From positions 1,674,001 through 1,738,000 of the forward strand of contig NZ_CP022133.1 in NCBI RefSeq assembly GCF_002211765.1: 64,000 nucleotides of DNA. Reading direction: 5' to 3'. Source of the DNA: Idiomarina piscisalsi (GTDB lineage Bacteria > Pseudomonadota > Gammaproteobacteria > Enterobacterales > Alteromonadaceae). The notes beneath the pieces were generated by a model. The model saw only the letters and a program-made list of their open reading frames with translations. It was not told the origin of the DNA and did not search any database. Position 1 is the first letter of the stretch, and every line of letters begins with the position of its first letter. Shown here one piece after another: positions 1 through 10,308 of the stretch. The position numbers were made by a program, and so were the translations under genes.

Positions 1-451
1 CAGCCAAAGTGCTATCACACTGTCCATGGCTTTCAAAAGAGTTCAGCAAGCTGCGTTGCTTATCAAGCCAAGTCGTTTGCTTCTGCTCCCAACGAGTCAA
101 CCAGCTTGCCAAAGAGAATCTTGCACTGTTAAGCTCGCGCTTTGCGACTGCATTTATCGCTGATGGTATTTCTGCTTTTGCAGCTAACGACAGCCATTCA
201 TCCGTCTGTTGAGGAAAGTATGCCATTAACTGGTGAATGGCTTTTACACTCCCCTTCTGAGCCGCTCTTTCCCACCAGTAATAAGCGTTTGTTTTATTAC
301 CTTGCTGCCAGTATGCGTTGGCTAGCATGTGTTGTTCATGAATGTTACCGCTGACCGCATTTCTATAGCGTTCCTGACCCTCAGTGAGGTATTGGTGACT
401 GATATAACCAAACACCAAAAGCAGAATAACGGCGAGTGAATTTTTTATCAT
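1..451 (-). CDS. Sel1/TPR-like membrane-anchored protein, 3' part beyond window
   Basis: An open frame runs on the minus strand from an ATG at 451 to the window edge without a stop, giving at least 150 residues. The N-terminus (MIKNSLAVILLLVFGYISHQ) looks like an uncleaved signal anchor. It is followed by a Sel1/TPR-like helix pair (AYWQQGNKTNAYYWWERAAQ, about residues 47-66), so a periplasmic protein-interaction role is inferred. Its ATG overlaps the nlpI stop as ATGA (451-448), so it is probably translationally coupled to nlpI. The C-terminus is outside the window and no specific family can be named. Confidence 0.72.
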   Translation of the reverse strand, partial: MIKNSLAVILLLVFGYISHQYLTEGQERYRNAVSGNIHEQHMLANAYWQQGNKTNAYYWWERAAQKGSVKAIHQLMAYFPQQTDEWLSLAAKAEIPSAINAVAKRELNSARFSLASWLTRWEQKQTTWLDKQRSLLNSFESHGQCDSTLA

Positions 452-1335
452 CGATTGATAAGCGACTGTCGAATCCGATCTAACTCGACTGATGCGTACC
501 GGTGTTCGACAAACTCATACACATTAGTTGAAAGTGCCAGCTTAAAGTAGTTCATCGCATCTAGCGGCTTATTTTTAAGTTGCATGTACTTACCAAGGTA
601 AAAGTAAGCTTCACACAGGCGCTCTGTCAGTTGCTCATCTTCACCAAGCTGCTGGGTCATCTTTTCGAGGAACTCATCAACATGCAGGTTACCGAGGAAT
701 AGCTGCGCTATCTGGTAACCCCAATCAGATTTGTCCAGCTCATTAATATTCTGGCGAAGCGTACTTTTTGCGTTTTCGGCATTAATATCCACGCTAGTCA
801 AATATAGCCAAATGACTCGGTATGGATCAGAAGGTTCTCGTTCCAGATGATATTCCAGATCTTCCTTCGACAACTCATAGCGCGAGTCATAATATTCCGC
901 TATACCGCGATTTAAGTAAGCATAGTTATGTTTAGGCTCTAACTCTATCGCTGAGTCAAAGGCTTCATAAGCGTAGTCAAACTCTTGTAGCTGAGTGTAT
1001 TGAATGCCAAGAAAATTATAAGCATCGGCAAGCCGTGGGTTATATTCAAGGGCGCGCGTAAAGTCCATTCTGGCCAGTGTACTAAGACCAACCGCATCAT
1101 ATAAAGCACCACGACGATAGTACAGTTCAGCGCGTTGCTCGGGGCTTAAGTCTTCCGTTAAAACTTGATCAAGCCGCGCCAATTCTATTTCATAACGAAA
1201 TTCGGCTCGTTCTGGCTCAGCCAGAACCAGTTGACTTATCGCCGACGGCTGTTGCCCCACCAGCGAGGCGCAACCGGATAGAAACATCGAAACAATAGCT
1301 AAGCCAACGACGGCATGGAAACGAACCAACTGCAT
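448..1335 (-). CDS. nlpI: Lipoprotein NlpI, TPR protein
   Basis: This is a 295-residue TPR lipoprotein, close to the 294 residues of E. coli NlpI. In E. coli NlpI is an outer-membrane lipoprotein that acts as adaptor for the Prc protease and peptidoglycan hydrolases. The sequence shows a signal peptide ending in the lipobox LSGC, then TPR units (AELYYRRGALYDAVG, ADAYNFLGIQYTQLQ, NYAYLNRGIAEYYDS). An in-frame ATG lies 15 bases upstream at 1350, but AAAGG sits just before the ATG at 1335, which also gives a normal signal peptide, so I chose 1335. It lies downstream of pnp as in E. coli, but a strong terminator separates the two. Confidence 0.93.
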   Translation of the reverse strand: MQLVRFHAVVGLAIVSMFLSGCASLVGQQPSAISQLVLAEPERAEFRYEIELARLDQVLTEDLSPEQRAELYYRRGALYDAVGLSTLARMDFTRALEYNPRLADAYNFLGIQYTQLQEFDYAYEAFDSAIELEPKHNYAYLNRGIAEYYDSRYELSKEDLEYHLEREPSDPYRVIWLYLTSVDINAENAKSTLRQNINELDKSDWGYQIAQLFLGNLHVDEFLEKMTQQLGEDEQLTERLCEAYFYLGKYMQLKNKPLDAMNYFKLALSTNVYEFVEHRYASVELDRIRQSLINR

Positions 1336-1393
1336 AATAATACCTTTCATTTATCAATAGCCCACATTACAGCACATTCAGCGCCTTTCAGGC

Positions 1394-1424
1394 AAAAAAA
1401 AGCCCCGCTAAAATAGCGGGGCTT
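1394..1424 (-). terminator. Intrinsic terminator after pnp
   Basis: A perfect 10-bp stem, AGCCCCGCTA (1401-1410) with TAGCGGGGCT (1414-1423) around an AAA loop, is followed on the minus strand by a run of seven T. It lies 18 bases past the pnp stop and should end the pnp transcript before nlpI. Confidence 0.9.
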
Positions 1425-1441
1425 CTTCGTCAATTGAGAAA

Positions 1442-3591
1442 TTACTCTTCTGTTGAGCTCTCTTCTGAAGTACTGCTCTCACCACTTGCTGTGTCGTTAG
1501 CGTCTTCTTTTTTCTCAACCGCTTCTTTCATACTCAGACGAACACGACCCTGACGATCAATTTCCAGTACTTTAACCGGAACAACATCACCAACTTTCAG
1601 GTATTCGTTTACGTCGTTCACACGTTCTTCTGCAATTTGAGAAATATGAACAAGACCATCTTTACCCGGCAGCACAGTAACGAAAGCACCGAAGTCTACG
1701 ATACGTGCGACTTTACCCTGATAAATTTTGCCAACTTCAACATTCGCCGTCAGCTGCTTGATTTTCTCAATCGCCGCATCGGCATCAGCTTGGTCACTAG
1801 CAGCTACTTTAATCGTGCCATCATCACCAATTTCGATGTTGGTATTAGTCGACTCAGTGAGCTCGCGAATAACAGCACCGCCTTTACCAATCACGTCTTT
1901 GATCTTGTCCTGATCAATCTTGATTGTGGTAAAACGTGGGGCATAAGCAGACAGCTCCTGACGATGTCCGCCAATCGCTTCGTCCATCACTTTCAAAATG
2001 TGTAAACGAGCTGATTTCGCCTGTGCCAGCGCACTTTCCATAATATCGCGAGTGATACCGTCGATTTTGATGTCCATTTGCAGCGCAGTAATACCGTCGT
2101 TGTTACCCGCTACTTTAAAGTCCATATCGCCTAAGTGATCTTCGTCACCCAGAATATCAGACAGAACGACATGCTTGTCGCCTTCTTTTACCAGACCCAT
2201 CGCGATACCGGCGACAGACGACTTGATGGGAACACCTGCGTCCATTAATGCTAGTGAGGAGCCACACACTGACGCCATAGAGCTTGAACCATTTGATTCT
2301 GTAATTTCCGAAACCACACGAATGGTGTATGGAAATTCATCATGGCTTGGCATTACTGCCTGGATACCACGCTTCGCTAAACGACCATGACCAATTTCAC
2401 GACGCTTAGGAGAACCCATCATGCCCGTTTCACCCACGCAATATGGAGGGAAGTTGTAATGCAGCATGAAGCGGCTGGTATTCGTGCCAGTTAGCTCGTC
2501 GATCATTTGAGCGTCACGGTCTGTACCTAATGTTGCGGTAACCAAAGCCTGAGTTTCACCCCGAGTAAACAATGAAGAACCGTGAGTGCGTGGTAAAACA
2601 CCAGTCGCTGCGCTAATAGCACGAACCATGTCCGGGTCGCGACCATCGATCCGCTTTTCACCAGCAATGATACGGCTGCGAACAATTTCGCTTTCAAGAT
2701 CGTGGAAAATCTCGCCAGCTTCTTCTAAGTCAGCATTTTCGTCTTCAGCTGTCAGCTTTTCAGTCATCTGCTGTTTAACTTCGTCAAGCTTACCTTTACG
2801 CTCAGCTTTGTCAGTAATGCGGTAAGCTTCGCCAATACCTTGCTCTGCCAACTCACGAACTTTCTGTTGCAGAGTTTCGTTTTTCTCTGGTGCTTTCCAG
2901 TCCCACTTTTCTTTACCTGCTTCTGCAGTAAATTCTTCAATGGCTTTGATAACGTCCTGCATGGCTTCATGACCGTACATGACAGCCCCAGCATTTGGTC
3001 TTCTGACAGCAGTTCTGCTTCAGACTCAACCATTAATACTGCGTTTTCTGTACCTGCAACCACAAGATCCAACTTAGACTGTTCCAGCTCATCCATGGTT
3101 GGATTCAATACATACTCGTCGTTTACCACACCAACACGCGCAGCACCGATTGGGCCTGCGAATGGGACACCTGAAATTGACAGCGCCGCTGACGCACCTA
3201 TTAGTGCAACAATATCAGGGTTAATTTGTGGATTAACTGAAACAACCGTAGCAACCACCTGAACTTCGTTCATGAAGCCTTCAGGGAATAAAGGACGGAT
3301 TGGACGGTCGATAAGACGCGATGTCAGCGTCTCGTTTTCACTTGGACGGCCTTCGCGTTTGAAGAAGCCACCCGGAATTTTACCTGCTGCGTATGTTTTT
3401 TCTTGATAGTTAACTGTCAGCGGGAAAAAGTTTTGTCCTTCTCGGACGTCTTTTTTTGCAACAACAGTTACCAGAACTGTTGTGTCATCCATACTGACCA
3501 ATACGGAGCCAGTGGCTTGACGTGCAATAACGCCAGTTTCTAAAGTGACTGTATGCTGACCGTACTGAAATTGTTTCGTAATTGGATTCAC
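1442..3591 (-). pseudogene. pnp: Polynucleotide phosphorylase gene, frame broken by one missing base
   Basis: PNPase is a 3'-5' phosphorolytic exoribonuclease of the RNA degradosome. The gene is complete end to end: first RNase PH domain, second RNase PH core ([16 protein letters not shown]), KH domain ([14 protein letters not shown]) and S1 domain ([15 protein letters not shown]). As read, the frame breaks near 2986-2989. The first frame gives EDQMLG then nonsense ending at 2764, and the second frame resumes with [10 protein letters not shown]. Adding one G to the GGGG run restores the family sequence [12 protein letters not shown] and a 716-residue protein (E. coli: 711). The start at 3591 has AAAGGAAAG upstream. 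Cause unknown: sequencing error, recent mutation, or rescue by -1 slippage on GGG. Confidence 0.9.
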
Positions 3592-3619
3592 GTTGTCTTT
3601 CCTTTACCTAATAAATATA

Positions 3620-3639
3620 GAACATCCGGATTGATGTTC
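3620..3639 (-). promoter_or_regulatory. Hairpin in pnp 5' leader
   Basis: GAACATC (3620-3626) and GATGTTC (3633-3639) form a perfect 7-bp stem with a six-base loop, ending 28 bases before the pnp ATG. E. coli pnp mRNA has a leader hairpin cut by RNase III, which allows PNPase autoregulation. This stem may be the equivalent, but that is inferred from position only. Confidence 0.5.
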
Positions 3640-3666
3640 GTCTTCTCTCTTTATTTGTCTCGCCGC

Positions 3667-3695
3667 ATAGTATAAGGGAATTGTGACAAAATTAA
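3667..3695 (-). promoter_or_regulatory. Candidate pnp promoter
   Basis: On the minus strand TTAATT (3695-3690) is followed after 17 bases by TACTAT (3672-3667), with an overlapping TATACT. It lies between the rpsO terminator and the pnp leader hairpin, where E. coli also has a pnp promoter. Confidence 0.45.
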
Positions 3696-3721
3696 GACCC
3701 ATAAGACTAAAAAGAACACAA

Positions 3722-3752
3722 AAAAGGGCTGAATTTTTCAATTCAGCCCTTT
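3722..3752 (-). terminator. Intrinsic terminator after rpsO
   Basis: AAAGGGCTGAAT (3723-3734) pairs perfectly with ATTCAGCCCTTT (3741-3752) around a six-base loop. It is 29 bases past the rpsO stop and matches the position of the rpsO-pnp terminator in E. coli. Confidence 0.85.
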
Positions 3753-3781
3753 CTTACAAAATTTTTGCTTTGTTCAGTGTC

Positions 3782-4051
3782 TTAGCGACGGATTCCTAAA
3801 CGCTCAACAACTGATAAATAACGCTTTTCGTCTTTACGCTTAAGGTAGTCAAGCAATTTACGGCGACGGCTAACCATGCGTAACAAGCCACGACGTGAGT
3901 GGTGGTCTTTTTTGTGCGATTTAAAGTGGTCTTGAAGCTCTGCCAGGTTTTTAGTCAACAAAGCGATTTGTACTTCTGGAGAACCTGTGTCGTTCTCGCC
4001 TTGACCAAACTCTTTTACGATTTCAGCTTTCTGTTCAACAGTTAGTGACAT
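3782..4051 (-). CDS. rpsO: 30S ribosomal protein S15
   Basis: This 89-residue protein is the same length as E. coli S15 (89 with Met). S15 is a primary 16S rRNA-binding protein of the small subunit platform. The sequence carries the family signature blocks [22 protein letters not shown] and [21 protein letters not shown]. The start ATG at 4051 is preceded by TAGGAG. The gene has its own promoter beside the truB stop and its own terminator, and sits between truB and pnp as in most gammaproteobacteria. In E. coli S15 represses its own mRNA; no leader pseudoknot was tested here. Confidence 0.98.
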   Translation of the reverse strand: MSLTVEQKAEIVKEFGQGENDTGSPEVQIALLTKNLAELQDHFKSHKKDHHSRRGLLRMVSRRRKLLDYLKRKDEKRYLSVVERLGIRR

Positions 4052-4115
4052 AATAACTCCTAATTATGTGAAATATCCGCCTCCGATCACTAATTCAGGG
4101 GCGGGAGAAGCGCGT

Positions 4116-4143
4116 ATTATATAGAGACAGCGCCCAAAATCAA
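4116..4143 (-). promoter_or_regulatory. rpsO promoter
   Basis: A minus-strand sigma-70 type promoter: TTGATT (4143-4138), a 16-base spacer, and a perfect TATAAT (4121-4116). The -35 box lies just outside the truB stop, so rpsO can be expressed separately from the nusA-infB operon. Confidence 0.75.
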
Positions 4144-4146
4144 TGA

Positions 4147-5109
4147 TTATTTCAAATCATCGAGAGAGAACTCGCAGAATTCAAGCGCTAACACGCGCTT
4201 TGGCCAAAAGCGGTTATCATCTCTTAAAGCACCGACACCAATAAACTCTTTTCCTCCGTCAATACGTTCACTCCACATACGGCATTGATCGCCAACGGCA
4301 ACCTCACGATCTAAGCAATTATCTACCGGCTGCCCATGAAGTAAATCTCTTGCTTCAGAACGAGTGACTTTTTGCTCTGGTAAGGCATGTAGCAGACAAT
4401 CAACCGAATGGAGCTGTGCGTCCAGATCGCCCGCTTCAGCCAATTGCTCCAGCTGCTCTATAGCCAACATATTGTCCGCATTTAAATCCGCCACACCATT
4501 TCTATGCAGTAACGAAACATGCGCTCCGCACCCTAATGCCTGACCCAGGTCATCGATTAATGTGCGTATATAAGTCCCTTTGCTGCAGCTGACCTGTAAC
4601 TCAAGAACCTCACCAACTAACTGAATAAACTCAATGGAGTGGATGGTTATCTCACGCACTTTTTGTGGGACGTCAATACCGCGGCGAGCGTAATAATACA
4701 ATGGTCGGCCTTCGTGCTTAAGCGCGGAATAGATAGACGGAGTTTGTTGTTGCTGCCCAATAAACTCCGACAGCTTTCTCCGAATATCGTCTTCGGAAAT
4801 ATTGACCGCCTTACGCTCTACTACCTCGCCCTCTGCGTCACTCGTCGTTGTTCGCACACCCAAAGTGGCTTCAACCCGATAGCTTTTATCCGCATCAAGC
4901 AGGTATTGAGAAAATTTAGTGGCTTCCCCTAAACACACGGGCAATAAGCCGGTTGCTAAAGGATCCAGAGCGCCGGTATGGCCGGCCTTCTGAGCATTGT
5001 AGAGGCGCTTAACACGTTGAAGGGCATGATTGGAACTCATGCCCTTCGGTTTATCCAGAAAGACTACGCCACAGACAGGACGCCCTTTACGGGGACGAGC
5101 TTTGCCCAT
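4147..5109 (-). CDS. truB: tRNA pseudouridine(55) synthase TruB
   Basis: TruB makes pseudouridine 55 in the T-loop of tRNAs. The 320-residue length fits E. coli TruB (314). The catalytic motif GHTGALDPLATGLLPV is present with the nucleophile Asp49. The N-terminal KPKGMSSNHAL block and the ribose-binding RPLYYYARRG block are also seen, with a C-terminal PUA-like region. The gene starts three bases after the rbfA stop, so the two are almost certainly co-transcribed and coupled. Confidence 0.97.
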   Translation of the reverse strand: MGKARPRKGRPVCGVVFLDKPKGMSSNHALQRVKRLYNAQKAGHTGALDPLATGLLPVCLGEATKFSQYLLDADKSYRVEATLGVRTTTSDAEGEVVERKAVNISEDDIRRKLSEFIGQQQQTPSIYSALKHEGRPLYYYARRGIDVPQKVREITIHSIEFIQLVGEVLELQVSCSKGTYIRTLIDDLGQALGCGAHVSLLHRNGVADLNADNMLAIEQLEQLAEAGDLDAQLHSVDCLLHALPEQKVTRSEARDLLHGQPVDNCLDREVAVGDQCRMWSERIDGGKEFIGVGALRDDNRFWPKRVLALEFCEFSLDDLK

Positions 5110-5112
5110 TGC

Positions 5113-5496
5113 TTAGTCCTCTGAATCGGTCTTATTTTTGTTGTCACGTGCGCGTGCTTCCGCCACCAGCTTACTCATACGAATACCTTCATTTAAGGAG
5201 GTGTCGTGATGAAATTTCAGCTCTGGCACAATGCGCGCTTTAATCCGCTTACCTAAAAGTGAACGAATGAAACCAGTCGCTTGATTTAAAATTTTCAGTG
5301 CTGTTTTCGTTTCTGCTTCGTCATCATTGAAAAAGGTAACGAATACTTTGGCGTACGCTAAATCTCTTGATATTTCTACATCGGAAACCGTCACCATGCT
5401 CACGCGAGGGTCTTTCACCTCGCGCTGTATGATGAGTGCGATCTCACGTTGTAACTGATGCCGCACCCTTTCGGTGCGGCTAAAGTCTTGTGGCAT
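5113..5496 (-). CDS. rbfA: 30S ribosome-binding factor A
   Basis: RbfA is a KH-fold factor for late 16S rRNA maturation and cold adaptation. The 127-residue protein starts [30 protein letters not shown], as the family does, and contains the [21 protein letters not shown] block. The basic and acidic C-terminal tail is typical. It lies eight bases downstream of infB and directly before truB, the standard operon order. Confidence 0.97.
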   Translation of the reverse strand: MPQDFSRTERVRHQLQREIALIIQREVKDPRVSMVTVSDVEISRDLAYAKVFVTFFNDDEAETKTALKILNQATGFIRSLLGKRIKARIVPELKFHHDTSLNEGIRMSKLVAEARARDNKNKTDSED

Positions 5497-5504
5497 ACCT
5501 TTCC

Positions 5505-8192
5505 TTACAACTTACGTTCAACTTGAACCGTTTCGAAGACTTCGATTTGGTCGCCTTCTTTAACGTCATTGTAGTTCTTAACACCGATACCACATTCCAT
5601 ACCGTTACGAACTTCCTGAACGTCATCTTTAAAGCGACGCAGTGATTCAAGCTCACCTTCATAAATAACGACGTTGTCACGCAAGACACGAATTGGCGCT
5701 GAACGCTTCACAATACCTTCAGTGACCATACAGCCGGCGATAGCACCAAGCTTAGGCGACTTAAAGACATCACGAACTTCAGCAAGACCAATGATTTCCT
5801 GCTTGAACTCAGGCTGAAGCATACCGCTCATCGCCGCTTTTACTTCGTCAATCAAGTCATAAATAACACTGTAATAACGGAGATCGACGTTTTCCTGCTC
5901 TACCAGTTTTCTGGCTGCTGCTTCCGCACGAACGTTGAAACCAACGACGATAGCGTTAGAAGCGCTTGCCAGAGAAATATCAGTTTCGGTGATACCACCG
6001 ACACCGCTACCAATAATATTCACTTTCACTTCATCGGTAGACAGCTTGGTCAATGCATCAGAAATTGCTTCGAGTGAACCTTGAACGTCTGACTTAAGAA
6101 CAATATTCAACTCTGAAACATCGCCTTCTTCCATGTTCGCAAACATGTTTTCCAGCTTCGCTTTCTGCTGCTTAGCCAGCTTCACTTCACGGTATTTCCC
6201 TTGACGGTAGTTTGCCACTTCACGGGCCTTACGCTCGTCTTTTACAACAGTCGCTTCATCACCTGCTTGAGGGACACCAGACAGACCCAGTATTTCCACT
6301 GGAATTGATGGGCCAGCTTCTTTAATTTCTTGGCCATTTTCGTCACGCATCGCGCGAATTTTGCCGTACTCAAGACCACAAAGAACCACATCCCCCTGTT
6401 TCAGCAAACCACGCTGGACAAGAATGGTTGCTACTGGTCCACGACCACGGTCAAGACGTGATTCAACCACGATACCTGACGCCATGCCGGTTTTTTCAGC
6501 TTTAAGGTCAAGGACTTCAGACTGCAACAACACGCCTTCTAACAGTTCGTCAATTCCTAGTCCGCTGTGCGCGGACACTGGAATAAACATGGTATCACCG
6601 CCCCAGTCCTCTGGAATAACATCCAACTGAGACAGCTCGTTTTTTACACGGTCAGGGTCCGCTTCTTCTTTATCCATTTTGTTGATAGCAACAATTAAAG
6701 GAACGCCAGCTGCTTTCGCGTGCTGAACAGCTTCCTTGGTTTGCGGCATAACGCCGTCATCCGCCGCCACAACGAGAATAACCACGTCCGTAGCACCTGC
6801 ACCTCGAGCACGCATTGACGTAAACGCAGCGTGTCCTGGAGTATCCAGGAAAGTCACCATGCCTTGATCAGTTTCTACGTGATACGCACCAATGTGCTGT
6901 GTAATGCCACCGGCTTCGCCAGAAGCCACTTTCGCTTTACGAATGTAATCCAGCAGTGACGTTTTACCGTGGTCAACGTGACCCATAACGGTGACAACCG
7001 GTGCGCGCGGCGCTTCTTCACCACCTTCGTGGCGATCAGAAAGCACTTCTTCTTCAAGCGCATTGTCTTTAACCAATGCGGGTTTATGACCAAGCTCTTC
7101 AACAACCAGAGCGGCTGTATCCTGATCCAGAATCTGGTTGATAGTGACCATTTCGCCCATTTTCATCATGGTTTTTATGAGGTCACCTGCTTTAACCGCC
7201 ATGCGGTTTGCCAGTTCGCCCACCGTAATGGTTTCGCCAATTTTTACTTCACGCTCAACAGGTTGAGCGGGTTTATTAAAGCCTTGTTGCAAAGAAGCTC
7301 CTCTACGAGCGCCCTTACGACGCTTCTCGCGACGCGGTGCGTCTTCATTTTCTTCATCTTTACGACGACGTTTTTTATTACGACGGCGACTTTTGCGTTC
7401 TTCATCGAAGTCCTGAGCGTCTTCTGCTTCTTGAGCTGTAGAAGACGTTGTAAAGTGCACATCTTCCTGCTCTTGCTGCTTACGTTTTTGCTCTTCTTCT
7501 TCCCAGCGTTTTGCGTTCTCTTCTGCCAGTTTACGAGCTTCTTCCGCTTGCGCTTCCGCTTCTTTTTCCGCTTTTTTACGGGCTTCTTCTTCTTGCTGAC
7601 GTTTCAGTTTTTCAGCTTCTTCTTTCGCTTTGTCAGCCGCCTCACGCTCTTCTGGCGTCATCGCAGCACGCTTTTCAGCTTCTGCTTTTTGGCGTGCTTT
7701 TTCTTTCTCTTTTCGAGCTTTTTCTTTCTCAGCCTTTTCCTTTTCGGCTTTCTCGCGCTCCGCTTTGGCTTTTGCCTCTGCTTCTTTGCGCTGCTCTTCT
7801 TCACGCTTTTGCTCTTCTTCGCGGCGTTTCGCTTCTGCCGCTTCCTGTTCTTTCGCTACACGCTCTTGTTCTTCACGCTCTGCTTCTTCTGCAGCTGAGC
7901 GCTTAACGTAAGTCCGCTTTTTACGAACTTCAACTTGTACCGATTTAGAATCACGACCACCGCCAACACTCAGCGTGCTCTTGGTTTTGCGTTTCAATGT
8001 CATTTTGCTGGGTTCAGAGCTGCCACCACCGCCATGTTGGCGATTTAGGTGAGCCAGCAACTTTTGTTTCTCTTCTTCATTAACTGAGTCGCCAGCTTTT
8101 TTGTTCATGCCCGCTTCAGCGAACTGCTGAACCAGACGATCAACTGTTGTACCGACATCTTTGGCCAGCTTTTCGAGCGTTACTTCTTCCAT
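5505..8192 (-). CDS. infB: Translation initiation factor IF-2
   Basis: IF-2 is the GTPase that brings fMet-tRNA to the 30S subunit and promotes subunit joining. The 895-residue protein is the full-length type (E. coli: 890). It has an IF2_N module at 1-50, a Lys/Glu/Ala/Arg-rich predicted helix at about 90-280, a second IF2_N module near 320-370, and the G domain from about 395 with [17 protein letters not shown] and NKMD. Domains II to IV follow. Shorter in-frame starts could give IF2-beta forms as in E. coli, which I did not resolve. It sits 26 bases after nusA. The opposite strand holds long Phe/Leu-rich shadow ORFs. Confidence 0.98.
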   Translation of the reverse strand: MEEVTLEKLAKDVGTTVDRLVQQFAEAGMNKKAGDSVNEEEKQKLLAHLNRQHGGGGSSEPSKMTLKRKTKSTLSVGGGRDSKSVQVEVRKKRTYVKRSAAEEAEREEQERVAKEQEAAEAKRREEEQKREEEQRKEAEAKAKAEREKAEKEKAEKEKARKEKEKARQKAEAEKRAAMTPEEREAADKAKEEAEKLKRQQEEEARKKAEKEAEAQAEEARKLAEENAKRWEEEEQKRKQQEQEDVHFTTSSTAQEAEDAQDFDEERKSRRRNKKRRRKDEENEDAPRREKRRKGARRGASLQQGFNKPAQPVEREVKIGETITVGELANRMAVKAGDLIKTMMKMGEMVTINQILDQDTAALVVEELGHKPALVKDNALEEEVLSDRHEGGEEAPRAPVVTVMGHVDHGKTSLLDYIRKAKVASGEAGGITQHIGAYHVETDQGMVTFLDTPGHAAFTSMRARGAGATDVVILVVAADDGVMPQTKEAVQHAKAAGVPLIVAINKMDKEEADPDRVKNELSQLDVIPEDWGGDTMFIPVSAHSGLGIDELLEGVLLQSEVLDLKAEKTGMASGIVVESRLDRGRGPVATILVQRGLLKQGDVVLCGLEYGKIRAMRDENGQEIKEAGPSIPVEILGLSGVPQAGDEATVVKDERKAREVANYRQGKYREVKLAKQQKAKLENMFANMEEGDVSELNIVLKSDVQGSLEAISDALTKLSTDEVKVNIIGSGVGGITETDISLASASNAIVVGFNVRAEAAARKLVEQENVDLRYYSVIYDLIDEVKAAMSGMLQPEFKQEIIGLAEVRDVFKSPKLGAIAGCMVTEGIVKRSAPIRVLRDNVVIYEGELESLRRFKDDVQEVRNGMECGIGVKNYNDVKEGDQIEVFETVQVERKL

Positions 8193-8218
8193 AGTCTGTT
8201 GTACCTCCGCTGATCGTT

Positions 8219-9718
8219 TTACTGTTCTTCACTGAACCAGCAAATATTGCGGGCTTTCATTATTAAATCGCCAGCCTGCTGTTCATCAAGTTCTTCAATA
8301 TCGGCTAAGTCATCAATGCCCTGCTCTGCTAACTCTTCCAGGGTGGTCACGCCTTTACTTGCTAATACGTAAGCAAGGTGGCGATCCATTCCTTCTAAGT
8401 TTAACAAGGTTTCATCAGGTTCAGCCGATTCTAAAGACTCTTCGTTAGCCAGTGCTTTCGTCGTTAAGTAAGCGCGAGCACGACCACGAAGCTCTTCTAC
8501 AATATCTTCATCCATTCCTTCAATTTCAAGGAACTCTGCAACTGGCACGTAAGCGACTTCTTCAAGCGATGAAAAGCCTTCTTCTACCAGTACCGTTGCG
8601 AAATCTTCGTCAATATCCAAGCTTGAAATAAACAAGTTTAACAAGCGTTGCGTTTCCGCTTCGTTTTTCTCATTAAACTCATCTTCTGTCATGACGTTTA
8701 ATGTCCAGCCGGTCAACTGGCTTGCCAAGCGAACATTCTGACCACCTTTACCAATAGCCTGTGCCAGATTATCTTCCGCCACGGCGATATCCATGGTGTG
8801 GGCATCTTCGTCAACAACTATAGATGCCACTTCAGCCGGCGCCATTGCATTGATAACAAATTGCGCCGGGTTATCGTCCCAAAGAACAATATCAACTCGT
8901 TCGCCGCCAAGCTCACCTGAAACGGCTTGAACACGGGCACCGCGCATACCAACGCACGCGCCAACCGGGTCAATTCGCTTATCATTGCTCTTAACAGCAA
9001 TTTTAGCACGTGAGCCTGGGTCGCGTGCTGCACCACGAAGCTCTATCATTTCTTCGCCAATCTCTGGGACTTCAATGCGGAATAGCTCTAACAGAAACTC
9101 AGGATGCGTTCGGCTAACAAACAGTTGAGCACCGCGCGCTTCTGGCTTCACATCGTAAAGCAAACCACGGATGCGATCGCCAGGGCGAACCGATTCACGC
9201 GGCAGCATTTCGTCACGATAAATAATAGCTTCGGCATTGTTACCTAAATCTAAAATCACATGCTCTCGGTTAGCACGCTTTACGATACCACTGACCATTT
9301 CACCGACTTGGTCACGATATTCATCAACCACTTGTGCACGTTCAGCTTCACGAACCTTTTGCACAATAACTTGCTTCGCCGTTTGCGTGGTGATGCGGTC
9401 AAACTGAATGGAGTCAACTTGTTCTTCAACATAGTCACCTAAATTCAGTGACGGATCTTCATACTGCGCTGCTGACAAACTGATTTCGCGGTACGGATGT
9501 TCCAAGCCTTCATCCGAATCTTCAACCACCAACCAACGACGGTAGGTATCGAACTCACCGGTTTGACGGTCAATATCAATACGTACATCGATATCGCCTT
9601 CGTACTTCTTTTTAGTCGCGTGCGCCAAAGCTGACTCTAACGCTTCAAAAATCTTTTCTCTTGGGACGGCTTTTTCGTTTGAAACCGCTTCTGCGACTAA
9701 CAGTATTTCTTTACTCAT
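8219..9718 (-). CDS. nusA: Transcription termination/antitermination protein NusA
   Basis: NusA binds RNA polymerase and modulates pausing, intrinsic termination and antitermination. The 499 residues (E. coli: 495) show the RNAP-binding N-domain ([20 protein letters not shown]), an S1 domain near 135-200, two KH domains (with [17 protein letters not shown] and [16 protein letters not shown]), and two acidic helix-hairpin-helix repeats at the C-terminus as in enterobacteria. It lies between rimP and infB. NusA autoregulates this operon in E. coli through leader terminators, and similar terminators are seen upstream of rimP here. Confidence 0.98.
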   Translation of the reverse strand: MSKEILLVAEAVSNEKAVPREKIFEALESALAHATKKKYEGDIDVRIDIDRQTGEFDTYRRWLVVEDSDEGLEHPYREISLSAAQYEDPSLNLGDYVEEQVDSIQFDRITTQTAKQVIVQKVREAERAQVVDEYRDQVGEMVSGIVKRANREHVILDLGNNAEAIIYRDEMLPRESVRPGDRIRGLLYDVKPEARGAQLFVSRTHPEFLLELFRIEVPEIGEEMIELRGAARDPGSRAKIAVKSNDKRIDPVGACVGMRGARVQAVSGELGGERVDIVLWDDNPAQFVINAMAPAEVASIVVDEDAHTMDIAVAEDNLAQAIGKGGQNVRLASQLTGWTLNVMTEDEFNEKNEAETQRLLNLFISSLDIDEDFATVLVEEGFSSLEEVAYVPVAEFLEIEGMDEDIVEELRGRARAYLTTKALANEESLESAEPDETLLNLEGMDRHLAYVLASKGVTTLEELAEQGIDDLADIEELDEQQAGDLIMKARNICWFSEEQ

Positions 9719-9741
9719 GAGTGCTGCCTCGCCAACGCAAT

Positions 9742-10200
9742 CTAATCAAATCTTGGGACCAGGTGAATGCTCTTTACATCGCGCATTTTCACCTGAAGCG
9801 TATCGTCATCGACAGTTAAAGTCAGTGTGTCGTCTTCAACTGCTTCCAATAATGCCTGAAATTTTCTTTTGTTTTTCTGGGCGGCTATCAACTGTACTGC
9901 AACAGTTTCATTGATATAGGGCACCATTTGCTCGGTATTAAAAAACGGCCTTTCCATACCGGGAGAAGAAACTTCCAGGTTATATTCAGCATTTATCGGG
10001 TCTTCAACATCTAATAACGAACTAACCTGATAACTAACATCTGCGCAGTCATCTACACTGATACCGTTGGGGTGATCAATATATACGCGCAATGTCGAAA
10101 ATTTACCTGCGCGAACAAACTCAACGCCCCATAGCTCGTAATCCAGAGCTTCAACCGCGGGTCGAATAATGTCTGTTAACCGTTCCTGCAAATTTGCCAA
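9742..10200 (-). CDS. rimP: Ribosome maturation factor RimP
   Basis: RimP is needed for 30S maturation. The 152-residue product has the family blocks [36 protein letters not shown] and [13 protein letters not shown]. It is the first protein gene of the rimP-nusA-infB-rbfA-truB unit. Its ATG at 10200 follows AGGAGG closely. The leader before it contains a terminator whose T-run ends only about 18 bases before the ATG, so expression must depend on read-through or antitermination. Confidence 0.96.
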   Translation of the reverse strand: MANLQERLTDIIRPAVEALDYELWGVEFVRAGKFSTLRVYIDHPNGISVDDCADVSYQVSSLLDVEDPINAEYNLEVSSPGMERPFFNTEQMVPYINETVAVQLIAAQKNKRKFQALLEAVEDDTLTLTVDDDTLQVKMRDVKSIHLVPRFD

Positions 10201-10218
10201 TTACTGCCTCCTAAAAAC

Positions 10219-10239
10219 AAAAAAAGGGCGCAAGCGCCC
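10219..10239 (-). terminator. Leader terminator just before rimP
   Basis: GGGCGC (10226-10231) and GCGCCC (10234-10239) form a tight hairpin followed on the minus strand by seven T (10225-10219). It sits immediately upstream of the rimP ribosome-binding site, so it looks like an attenuator in the operon leader rather than an end-of-gene terminator. Confidence 0.75.
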
Positions 10240-10248
10240 AGTGTTCTG

Positions 10249-10264
10249 GCTATCTTAAGATAGC
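10249..10264. promoter_or_regulatory. 16-bp perfect palindrome in rimP leader
   Basis: GCTATCTTAAGATAGC is a perfect inverted repeat between the two leader terminators. It could be a protein operator or part of an alternative RNA fold. No known site is recognised. Confidence 0.4.
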
Positions 10265-10278
10265 TAAGGTCACATAGC

Positions 10279-10308
10279 AAAAAGCCCCGAGCTGCTGCGG
10301 GGCTTTTT
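10279..10308 (-). terminator. Terminator after tRNA-fMet
   Basis: AAAAAGCCCCG (10279-10289) pairs with CGGGGCTTTTT (10298-10308), giving T-runs on both strands. It is 63 bases past the tRNA-fMet 3' end and is the first of two tandem terminators before rimP. Confidence 0.85.

Noticed and set aside
2764..3591. Short pnp as a separate 275-residue gene
   Set aside because: Its last 70 or so residues are out of frame nonsense. With the next frame it forms one interrupted pnp.
6969..7898. 309-residue plus-strand ORF, Phe/Leu-rich
   Set aside because: It is the antisense shadow of the Lys/Glu-rich infB N-terminal region, where strong codon bias keeps the opposite strand open.
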